Shown here: positions 50,751 through 57,943 of the stretch, one piece after another | Layout: the number at the start of each line of letters is the position of its first letter | Position numbering within the stretch: the stretch's first letter is position 1 | Assembly (NCBI RefSeq): GCF_014654895.1 | Contig: NZ_BNBE01000001.1 | Span: forward strand, 3,804,501-3,868,500 | DNA from: Streptomyces filamentosus | Lineage (GTDB): Bacteria > Actinomycetota > Actinomycetes > Streptomycetales > Streptomycetaceae | Reading direction: 5' to 3' | Length of the DNA stretch: 64,000 nt | The notes under the pieces: model-generated | What the model saw: only the letters and a program-made list of their open reading frames with translations | What the model was told of the DNA's origin: nothing | Databases searched by the model: none | Made by a program: the position numbers and the translations under genes

Positions 50751-51959
50751 TCAGCGCGAGGTGTCGAAGACCTCGTCGCGGGTGGTGGCCAGCGCGCTCT
50801 CCAGCGCGCCGCGCAGCACGGGTTCACGGGGGACGGAGGTGAGGACGAGGCGCGGCCGGGAGGCCGCGAGGTCGGCGAGCTCGGCCTGGACGCGGGCCCG
50901 CAGGGGTTCGCCGCCGGCGACGAGGACGTCTCCGGACAGCACGACCAGAGCGGGGTCGAGGACGGCGACGAGCGAGGCGAGACCGGTGGCGAGCCGCTCG
51001 GCGTAGCGGTCGAGCAGCTCCGCGTGCGGGCCCTCGCCGGGGGACGCGGCGGCCCGGGCGAGCAGCCCGCACGCCACCTCCACATAGGGGTGGTCGGGGG
51101 TGTCGAGGCCGGCCGCGCGGGCGATCCGGGGCACCGACTGGACGCCGGCGAGCTCCTGGAAGCCGCCGGAGTTGGCCTTGGCGACCTGGCGGACCAGCGG
51201 GGTGCCGGGGACCGGCAGGAAGCCGACCTCGCCGGCGCCGCCGGTGAAGCCCCGGTGCAGCCGGCCGCCGAGGACGAGGGCGGCGCCGAGGCCCTCCTCG
51301 TTCCACAGCAGGACGAAGTCCTCGTGGCCGCGGGCCGCGCCGACCGCCCGCTCCGCGACGGCCACCAGATTGACGTCGTTCTCGTACTCGAAGGGCATCG
51401 GCAGGGCCGCGGCCAGCTCCTCCAGGAGGGTGGGGGAGTGCCAGCCGGGCAGGTGGGAGGCGTAGCGGAGGCGCCCGGTGGCCGGGTCGAAGGCGCCGGG
51501 GGTGCCGATGACCAGGCGGCGGACGTCGCCGGGGGCGAGCCCGGCGGCCGCGACGGCCCCGTCGAGGGCCTCCGTGACCTGCCGGACCACGCCCGCTCCC
51601 GTACGGCCCTCGGTGCGGAGCTCGTACTCGCCGGCGACGGCGCCGGTGATGTCGGCGACGGCGGCGCGGATGCGGTGCTGGTTGACGTCGAGTCCGGCGG
51701 CGTGTCCGGCGCGCGGGTTCAGCGCGTACAGCTGGGCGCTGGGTCCGGGGCGGCCCGCGGTGGTGCCGGTGGCGACGACGAGCCCGGCGGCTTCGAGGCG
51801 GGCGAGGAGCTGGGAGGCGGTCGGCTTGGACAGGCCGGTGAGCTTGCCGATCCGGGTCCGCGAGAGGGGGCCGTGCTCCAGGAGCAGGTCGAGCGCGGCG
51901 CGGTCGTTCATGGCCCGCAGGACGCGCGGGGTGCCAGGGGTGCCCTGGATGCCTGCCAT
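50751..51959 (-). CDS. csnR: ROK-family repressor CsnR
   Basis: This 402-residue protein has an N-terminal winged helix (about 20-85: LLEHGPLSRTRIGKLTGLSKPTASQLLARLEAAGLV) and a ROK sugar-binding domain (about 90-400) with the D-V-N-Q-H and GTPGAFDP segments. The second half keeps a kinase-like fold but is a sensor, not an enzyme. In S. lividans CsnR represses chitosanase and the csn uptake operon until chitosan oligosaccharides appear. ATG 51959 follows GGAGAG. A perfect operator lies 40 bases upstream, pointing to autoregulation. Confidence 0.85.
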   Translation of the reverse strand: MAGIQGTPGTPRVLRAMNDRAALDLLLEHGPLSRTRIGKLTGLSKPTASQLLARLEAAGLVVATGTTAGRPGPSAQLYALNPRAGHAAGLDVNQHRIRAAVADITGAVAGEYELRTEGRTGAGVVRQVTEALDGAVAAAGLAPGDVRRLVIGTPGAFDPATGRLRYASHLPGWHSPTLLEELAAALPMPFEYENDVNLVAVAERAVGAARGHEDFVLLWNEEGLGAALVLGGRLHRGFTGGAGEVGFLPVPGTPLVRQVAKANSGGFQELAGVQSVPRIARAAGLDTPDHPYVEVACGLLARAAASPGEGPHAELLDRYAERLATGLASLVAVLDPALVVLSGDVLVAGGEPLRARVQAELADLAASRPRLVLTSVPREPVLRGALESALATTRDEVFDTSR

Positions 51960-51998
51960 ACCGCTCTCCTCGTCGCGCCGTGGCGCTCTCCACACTGT

Positions 51999-52013
51999 TA
52001 GGAAAGTTTCCTA
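51999..52013. promoter_or_regulatory. CsnR operator (perfect inverted repeat)
   Basis: TAGGAAA-G-TTTCCTA is a perfect 7-1-7 palindrome 40 bases upstream of csnR. It fits the palindrome type described in streptomycete chitosanase promoters and bound by CsnR. It is the only A+T-rich patch in the leader, so it probably overlaps the operon promoter. Confidence 0.8.
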
Positions 52014-52069
52014 TCCGGTGGGAGGACGGTAGGACGGGCGTTGCCGGGCGTCAATACCCGCAGACGCAC

Positions 52070-52111
52070 GACACCCCCGACGGCAACCGAAGCGTTACCG
52101 GCGGGGGTGTC
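52070..52111 (-). terminator. terminator downstream of mscS
   Basis: GACACCCCCG (52070-52079) pairs with CGGGGGTGTC (52102-52111), with an inner CGG/CCG. It lies 15 bases beyond the mscS stop on the minus strand. Confidence 0.75.
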
Positions 52112-52125
52112 CGAGGGCTTGCGGG

Positions 52126-53193
52126 TCAGGGCTTGGAGAGGTCCGACCGCGGCAGCGGGGTGGCCGCCGCCGACTGCGGCGAGGCGGCGTTCGAGAACAC
52201 CGAGGGCGCCGCCATGCCCGCCGTCGGATCGGCCGGCGCGTCCTCCGCCGCCTGCGGGGGCAGCCCGCCCACGATCCGGATGCCGGCCTCGTCCAGACCG
52301 CGCTTGATCCGCCACCGCAGCTCGCGCTCGACGCCCAGCTTCTTGCCCGGCATCGTCTTCGCCGAGACCCGGACCGTCATCGAGTCCAGGAGCACCTCGG
52401 TCAGACCGAGCACCTCCACCGGACCCCACAGCCGCTCGTTCCACGGCTCGTCCTTGGCCATCGCCTCGCCCGCCGCCGCGATCACCGACTGCACCCGGTC
52501 CAGGTCCTCCGTCGGCCGGACCGTCACGTCGACCGCCGCCGTCGCCCAGCCCTGGCTGAGGTTCCCTATCCGCTTGATCTCGCCGTTGCGCACGTACCAG
52601 ATCTCGCCGTCGACCCCGCGCAGCTTCGTCACCCGCAGCCCCACCTCGACGACCTCGCCGGAGGCCACGCCCGCGTCGACCGAGTCACCGACGCCGTACT
52701 GGTCCTCCAGGATCATGAAGACGCCGGACAGGAAGTCCGTCACCAGGTTCCGCGCGCCGAAGCCGATCGCCACGCCGGCCACACCGGCCGAGGCGAGCAG
52801 CGGCGCCAGGTCGATGGCGAAGGCGCCGAGCACCATCAGCCCGGCGGTGCCCAGGATCAGGAACGACGCCACCGACCGCAGCACCGAGCCGATCGCCTCG
52901 GACCGCTGCCTCCTGCGCTCGGCGTTGACGAGCAGTCCGCCGAGCGCCGTCCCCTCCACCGCCTGGGCGGAGCGGTTCATCCGCTCGATCAGCTTCGTCA
53001 GGGCGCGCCGGACGGCCCACCGCAGCATCAGGGCGACGATCACGATCAGCAGGATGCGCAGACCGGTGTTCAGCCAGGTGGACCAGTTCTCCTCCACCCA
53101 GCTCGCCGCGTTGGTGGCCTTCTCCGCCGCCTCGTCCAGAGACACCGGGATGGGCTCGGGCTCGGTGGCGGCCGCCAGGACGGACCAGGACAC
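52126..53193 (-). CDS. small-conductance mechanosensitive channel, MscS family
   Basis: This 355-residue MscS-type channel has an N-terminal helix (LNTGLRILLIVIVALMLRWAV), a second region (SVASFLILGTAGLMVLGAF) and the pore-lining helix APLLASAGVAGVAIGFGARN, the Gly/Ala-rich TM3 of MscS. The beta domain follows (LEDQYGVGDSVDAG). The C-terminal 40 residues form a disordered Pro/Ala/Ser tail. It should release solutes under hypo-osmotic stress. GTG 53193 follows GGAGG. It is divergent from the HNH gene. Confidence 0.85.
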   Translation of the reverse strand: MSWSVLAAATEPEPIPVSLDEAAEKATNAASWVEENWSTWLNTGLRILLIVIVALMLRWAVRRALTKLIERMNRSAQAVEGTALGGLLVNAERRRQRSEAIGSVLRSVASFLILGTAGLMVLGAFAIDLAPLLASAGVAGVAIGFGARNLVTDFLSGVFMILEDQYGVGDSVDAGVASGEVVEVGLRVTKLRGVDGEIWYVRNGEIKRIGNLSQGWATAAVDVTVRPTEDLDRVQSVIAAAGEAMAKDEPWNERLWGPVEVLGLTEVLLDSMTVRVSAKTMPGKKLGVERELRWRIKRGLDEAGIRIVGGLPPQAAEDAPADPTAGMAAPSVFSNAASPQSAAATPLPRSDLSKP

Positions 53194-53451
53194 GGGACAA
53201 CCTCCAGGCATCGCGTACGCAGGCCATCCACCCTAACGGGGCGTCGGACGTGCACCCGTGGCCCTGTTCGAGGGAGAGACCGACCTCACCCGGGCACATA
53301 CCCGGAAGACATGCCGGTGTGGTCGAGAACACGTCCGGCGCGGCCCCGCCGATCGCGGGAACGTGGTGGCGCTCCGACCAGGCATGAGGAGAGACTGAGA
53401 GCAGTTCGTCCCGGCGCGAGCCACGCGCCGCCGGCGCCATAGGAGGCATCC

Positions 53452-54015
53452 GTGCCGCATGTCCTGGTCCTCAACGCGTCGTACGAGCCCCTGGGCGTCG
53501 TACCGCTCCGCCGCGCACTCGTCCTCGTACTGGAGAACAAGGCCCTCTGCATCGAGGAGTCCGGCGCCTTCCTGCACAGCGAGCACCAGGTCGTCCCCGC
53601 GCCCAGCGTGGTACGACTGAAGCGCTTCGTGCGGGTCCCCTACCGGGGTCCCGTCCCCCTGACCCGCAGGGCCCTCTTCGCACGCGACGGCGGGCGCTGC
53701 ATGTACTGCGGGGGAGTGGCGACCAGCGTCGACCACGTCATCCCGCGCAGCAGGGGAGGGACGCACGCCTGGGAGAACGTGGTGGCGGCCTGCCGCCGCT
53801 GCAACCACCTCAAGGCCGACAAGCACCTGCGGGAGATCGGCTGGCGACTGCGCCACCAGCCCGCGCCGCCGACCGGCCTGGCCTGGCGGATCATCGGCAC
53901 CGGCCACCGGGACCCCCGGTGGCTGCCCTACCTCCAGCCGTACGGCGCCGAGGCCGCGATGGCCCGGATCGACTCCGTCGCCGACACCCCCGCGGGGGCG
54001 CTGACGACGGGCTGA
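53452..54015 (+). CDS. HNH endonuclease-family protein
   Basis: This 187-residue protein has an N-terminal beta segment (VLVLNASYEPLGVVPLRRA) and a central HNH motif (about 85-125): CMYCGG, VDHVIPRSRGG, WENVVAACRRCNHLKAD, with two zinc-binding CxxC pairs and the catalytic His pair. Such proteins are conserved in Actinobacteria outside mobile elements; a DNA-cleaving or repair role is likely, the substrate is unknown. The GTG start is fixed by AGGAGG six bases upstream. It converges with the GH84-type gene and a hairpin separates them. Confidence 0.8.
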   Translation: MPHVLVLNASYEPLGVVPLRRALVLVLENKALCIEESGAFLHSEHQVVPAPSVVRLKRFVRVPYRGPVPLTRRALFARDGGRCMYCGGVATSVDHVIPRSRGGTHAWENVVAACRRCNHLKADKHLREIGWRLRHQPAPPTGLAWRIIGTGHRDPRWLPYLQPYGAEAAMARIDSVADTPAGALTTG

Positions 54016-54039
54016 TCCGGGCCCTTCGCGTCTCCGGGC

Positions 54040-54066
54040 CCCCGCGTCCCCAGGAGGGACGCGGGG
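54040..54066. terminator. hairpin between convergent HNH and GH84-type genes
   Basis: An 11-bp perfect stem (54040-54050 with 54056-54066, loop CAGGA) lies between two stop codons and can end transcripts from either side. Confidence 0.75.
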
Positions 54067-54090
54067 AGGGGCACGGAGCCGGGGCGCCGC

Positions 54091-57000
54091 TCAGGGAGCG
54101 GCGCCCCCCTCCGGCGCGCCCTCCTCCGGTGCCTCCCCCTCCGGCGCGTCCTTCTCCCTGATGGATTCCGTGGATTCCCTGGATTCCGTGGACTCCGTGT
54201 CCTCCTGCCGGGTCCCGGACGCCGGGGTCCCTATCTTCGGGGTCCCCCCTTCCGGGGCGTCCTCCGCCCCCGCCGACGGGTCCCGGGGGGCCCGGGGGTC
54301 CTTCCGGTCCTGCGGGACCACCGCGTACGTCTCCACCGACCAGAGCGAGTAGCCGTACGGGGTCGCCCGCTTCTCGCCCCGCACCCGCAGGAAGCGGGTG
54401 TCCGCCGCGTCCATCCGCACCGACTCGGTGCCGCCGCGGCCGTCCGTGACGGTCGCCGCGGTCCGCCAGTTCCGGCCGTCGGCCGAGACCTGCACCCGGT
54501 AGCGGGAGGCGTGGGCGTCCTGCCAGCGCAGGACCACCCGGCCTATCCGGGCCGGGGCGGCCAGCTCCAGCTGGAGCCAGGCGTCGTCCTCGGCGGGCGA
54601 GGACCAGCGGGTCCCCGGGTCGCCGTCCACGGCCAGCGCGGCCGGGAAGTCGGGCGTCTCGTCGCCGGACGAGGAGGCCGTCGCCGTCCGGGCCAGGTCC
54701 GGGCCGCCGGTGCGCGGGAAGGCGCGGACCGTCAGCACCCGCTCCTCGCCCGCGAACGCCACCGGCACCCGGTACTCCCCGGCGGGGGTGCCCGGCGCCA
54801 CCGACACCTCCAGCGGCACCGTGCTCGTCCCGCCGCGCTCCACCACGGCCTCCTTCGGCAGCCGCACGGCGATCCCCTCCGGCGCCCGCGCGGTCAGCGG
54901 GCCCCGCACCCCGGCCGCCCGCCGCCCCGTCAGTTCCAGGTCCACCCGGGCCGCCGGGCCGCCGATCTCCAGGTCCGTCTCCGTGCGGGCCAGCTCCAGA
55001 CCGGCCTTCGGCCCGTCCGCGAACCACGGCACCAGCGAGCGCACGTCCGGCGCCGGGCCCGCGGCGTCCCAGACGATCCGCAGCGCCTCGGCGCGCAGCC
55101 CCTTCAGCTCGGTCTGCGTCCAGCCGGAGGAGGAGAGCGGCCCCAGCGACCGCCAGCCCTCGCCCGTCACGTACGCCTCCACGCGCGCGCGGGGCGCCCG
55201 CTTCCCCGCCGGGTCCGCCTTCTCGCCGGCGGGCTCCTTCGGGGCCTTCCCGGCCAGCACCGTCACGGCCTCCACCGGCCGCGCCCGGTCCAGCCGCAGC
55301 GTGTACGAGCCGGTGGCCCGGTCCACCTCGCGCTCCGGGTCCTTGTCGGCGCCCGTCCAGGCCGCCGCCTCCTTCGCCGCCCGGTCGAGGAACGGGTCGA
55401 GGACCCCGTCGCCGACCGTCGCCCCGCTCGCCGCGAGCCGGGGCCGCAGCGGCTCCAGGCGCAACTGCGCCTGCCAGGCCGCGGGACCGTCGCCGCGCGC
55501 CTGCGCGAGGAGCATGTCGACGGCCGCCTCGCCCGCCGCGCCGTAGCGGGACAGCTGCTCCAGCCAGGGCCCCGACTCGGCGCGCAGCGCGCCGTCCGCG
55601 GTGTCCCCCAGCCGCTCCGGCGCCTCCCGCATCACGGTGAACGCGCCCCGCAGCGCCCGGCCCGCCCGCTCCCGCTCCGCCGCCGTCCCCGTCGCCCGCG
55701 CCGCCCAGAAGGCGCGCAGCAGCGGCTTCAGGCCGGGCGCCCCGGCGTCCGGGGCGAGCAGCGAGGAGGCCGCGGTGCCCGCCAGCGCGCCGAGCGCCTC
55801 CCGGGCGGCCGGATCGGGGCCCGCGAGGTCGGCGACGGCCGCCCGCCAGGACTCCCCGGAGCGGTAGCCGCGCGGGTTCCAGGCGAAGTCGGCGGTGGTG
55901 AAGAGCGGGATCCGGGATGCGGCGGGCTGCTCCATCGCCTGCGCCAGGTAGGCGGCGGAACCGGTCGCCACCGCCGGCTCCCGGCCCGTCGCCGGACCCA
56001 GGAAGAGCCGGTCCTGCGCGTAGTCGTTCACCGGGTAGTTGTCCATGGTGACCAGCGGGCGCTGCCCCAGGGCCGCCCGCACCCCGGCCAGTTCGGCGCC
56101 CGTGATGGCGCGCGGCACGACCCCGACGCCCGTCCAGGCCACCCGGACGCGCGCGTCCAGCGCCCGCGCGAGCGCCGACCGGTACTCGCTGGTGCCCGCC
56201 TGGAAGTACTCCGTCGGCAGCACGGTCAGCGGCTCGCCGTCCGGGTCCCGCCCGGCCAGGTGCCGGGCCACCGTGTTCGCCACGCGCGCGTGCGCGCGGG
56301 CCGCGCCCGCCGCGTCCCGGCCGAAGGCGTCGGCGTCCTCGTCGCAGGTCCACTCGCCGTACCCGGCGTCGGGGAACTGGAGCTGGAAGGAGCGGAAGCC
56401 GAGCTCCCGCATCGCGTCCAGCTTCCGCGTCAGCGCCGCCACGTCCGCGTCCGAGGACAGGCACATCGACTGGGCCGGGGCCACCGCCCAGCCCAGTGCC
56501 ACGTGGTTGGCCCGGGCCCGCTCGGCCAGCTCGCGGAAGGCGGCCCGCTGCTCCTCCGGGTACGGCTCGCGCCACCGCGCCGCGCGGTACGGGTCGTCAC
56601 CCGGCGCGTACAGGTAGCGGTTCTGCTTGGTGCGGCCCAGGAAGTCGAGCAGCGACAGGCGCTGCGCGGTCGTCCACGGCGTGCCGTAGAAGCTCTCCGC
56701 GACCCCCCGCTCGGCGGTGCCGGGCCAGTCCCGCACGAGGACGCCGGGCACCTCCCCGCCGACGCCGTCCGGTCCCTCGCCGAGGAGCTGACGGAGCGTC
56801 TGCACCGCGTGGAAGAGCCCCTCGCCGTCCGCCCCGTCGAGGGCCACCGTGTCCCGGCCGCCGAAGCGGCCGGCCGCCAGCCGGTAGCCGCCGTCCGGCA
56901 GGCCGTCCCGTCCGGCCGCCCCGAGGGCCGCCAGCGCCTCCCGCGCCGCCGTCCCGGACGGGCCCGAGACCCGCAGCACCGGGCCCGCGCCCGGCAGCCC

Positions 57001-57375
57001 CTCGTGCACGGCGCGCACCCCGGCGCCGGCGAGCAGCCGCCGCAGCGCCGCCAGGGCGTACGGATCGGCGTCCCCGTCCGCCACCAGCGTCACCCGCTCC
57101 CCGAGCCGCACCGGGGACCCGGCGGCGGTCAGCGACTGCGGCCGGGGCCACACGGAGGGCGCCGCCACCCGCGCGGCGGTCCGGGGCGAGGGCACGGCCG
57201 GGGCGGCGGCGAGCGGCCCGGCGGGGGCGAAGGCCGGTGGGGCCAGGTCGGGCACCGCCACCGGACGGGGGGCGGCCTGCGCCGCGCCGGGCACGGCACC
57301 GCCGAGGAGGCCGCCGAGGACGGCGGCGACGGCGGTCGCCGTACGCGGTCCGCGTCCCGGACGCACAGGGGTCAC
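54091..57375 (-). CDS. secreted GH84-type beta-N-acetylglucosaminidase with CBM32-like domain
   Basis: This 1094-residue protein has a signal peptide (AVAAVLGGLLGGAVPGAAQA), an alpha/beta N-terminal GH84/GH20-type domain (about 70-200) and a GH84 barrel (about 205-490: GVAESFYGTPWT, then FRSFQLQFPDAGY, VLPTEYF, RVAWTGVGVV, DNYPVND). Helical and Ig-like regions follow, then an F5/8 type C (CBM32-like) domain (about 890-1035: FPAALAVDGDPGTRWSS) and an acidic Glu/Ser/Thr-rich tail. GH84 enzymes remove N-acetylglucosamine by substrate-assisted catalysis. The canonical Asp-Asp pair is Pro-Asp here (F-P-D-A), so only the general-acid Asp remains. The start is GTG 57375 after AAGGGAG. Confidence 0.8.
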   Translation of the reverse strand: MTPVRPGRGPRTATAVAAVLGGLLGGAVPGAAQAAPRPVAVPDLAPPAFAPAGPLAAAPAVPSPRTAARVAAPSVWPRPQSLTAAGSPVRLGERVTLVADGDADPYALAALRRLLAGAGVRAVHEGLPGAGPVLRVSGPSGTAAREALAALGAAGRDGLPDGGYRLAAGRFGGRDTVALDGADGEGLFHAVQTLRQLLGEGPDGVGGEVPGVLVRDWPGTAERGVAESFYGTPWTTAQRLSLLDFLGRTKQNRYLYAPGDDPYRAARWREPYPEEQRAAFRELAERARANHVALGWAVAPAQSMCLSSDADVAALTRKLDAMRELGFRSFQLQFPDAGYGEWTCDEDADAFGRDAAGAARAHARVANTVARHLAGRDPDGEPLTVLPTEYFQAGTSEYRSALARALDARVRVAWTGVGVVPRAITGAELAGVRAALGQRPLVTMDNYPVNDYAQDRLFLGPATGREPAVATGSAAYLAQAMEQPAASRIPLFTTADFAWNPRGYRSGESWRAAVADLAGPDPAAREALGALAGTAASSLLAPDAGAPGLKPLLRAFWAARATGTAAERERAGRALRGAFTVMREAPERLGDTADGALRAESGPWLEQLSRYGAAGEAAVDMLLAQARGDGPAAWQAQLRLEPLRPRLAASGATVGDGVLDPFLDRAAKEAAAWTGADKDPEREVDRATGSYTLRLDRARPVEAVTVLAGKAPKEPAGEKADPAGKRAPRARVEAYVTGEGWRSLGPLSSSGWTQTELKGLRAEALRIVWDAAGPAPDVRSLVPWFADGPKAGLELARTETDLEIGGPAARVDLELTGRRAAGVRGPLTARAPEGIAVRLPKEAVVERGGTSTVPLEVSVAPGTPAGEYRVPVAFAGEERVLTVRAFPRTGGPDLARTATASSSGDETPDFPAALAVDGDPGTRWSSPAEDDAWLQLELAAPARIGRVVLRWQDAHASRYRVQVSADGRNWRTAATVTDGRGGTESVRMDAADTRFLRVRGEKRATPYGYSLWSVETYAVVPQDRKDPRAPRDPSAGAEDAPEGGTPKIGTPASGTRQEDTESTESRESTESIREKDAPEGEAPEEGAPEGGAAP

Positions 57376-57683
57376 GGGGTCTCCCTTCGCCGGGGCCGGG
57401 ACCCGCCGGACCGTCAGCGGCGGGCCCCGCCCGGCCGGTTGGTAACGAGCGGGTTACGACCCCACCACCCGTCGCACGGAGGTGTCAATGCGACGGGGCG
57501 AAGTGTCGGCTTTGCCCGGTGATCCTCCGGCGAGCTGCCGCCCTTTCGCCTTCTTCTCCCGGTAAAAGGGGCAAAGGGAGGAGGGATGGGTAGGACTGTC
57601 ACTCGTCGTACCCGAGGCCGCCGGCCACCCGCCGAACCCGTCGAACCCGTCGGCCACCCGCCGAGACCCACCGGGAGACCCCC
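57376..57683. promoter_or_regulatory. divergent control region between GH84-type gene and malQ cluster
   Basis: No gene lies here. GTAAC and GTTAC half-sites six bases apart occur near 57441-57456, and a purine-rich run (GGTAAAAGGGGCAAAGGGAGGAGG, given in part) is at about 57560-57583. CCCTTT...AAAGGG can pair across 57540-57580. Short GCCGGCCACCCGCCGA words are repeated at 57620-57665. One of these may be the promoter or operator for the genes on either side. Confidence 0.35.
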
Positions 57684-57941
57684 GTGACCACGACTGCCCG
57701 CCCGCAGACCGGACGGATACGGATCCCGCGCCAGGCCGCCCCCGGCGCCCCCGACCGGCTCCCGGCCGCGCCGCTGACCAGCGAACCCGCCGGGGACGCC
57801 GCCGCGCCGCTGACCAGCGAGCCGCCCCTGGCCGGCGCCGCGCCCCTCACCAGCGAGCCGCCCCTCACCGGCGCGGCCCCCCTCACCAGCGAGCCCCCGG
57901 CCCCCGCCGCCTGGGGCGCCACGGAGTCCCCCGGAGTGTAG
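57684..57941 (+). CDS. small repeat protein coupled to malQ
   Basis: This 85-residue peptide starts at GTG after GGGAG and has four copies of the motif A-P-L-T-S-E-P, separated by P-L-x-G-A-type spacers. The N-terminus is basic (TARPQTGRIRIPRQ); the rest is Pro/Ala-rich and probably disordered. Its TAG is two bases before the malQ GTG, so translation of malQ may depend on it. I know no such family. It could be a leader peptide, a small structural protein or an incidental frame; the good ribosome binding site and conserved repeat argue for translation. Confidence 0.5.
   Translation: MTTTARPQTGRIRIPRQAAPGAPDRLPAAPLTSEPAGDAAAPLTSEPPLAGAAPLTSEPPLTGAAPLTSEPPAPAAWGATESPGV
57769..57905 (+). repeat. 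36-bp repeat encoding APLTSEP motif
   Basis: Roughly four tandem units of about 36 bases (GCGCC-CTGACCAGCGA core) encode the APLTSEP copies. Silent changes between units (CTG/CTC, GAA/GAG, CCC/CCG) with conserved amino acids suggest the peptide, not only the DNA, has been kept. Confidence 0.65.
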
Positions 57942-57943
57942 AA

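Noticed and set aside
57684..57941. RiPP precursor with a repeated core peptide
   Set aside because: No modification enzyme, transporter or protease gene is near; the neighbour is malQ.
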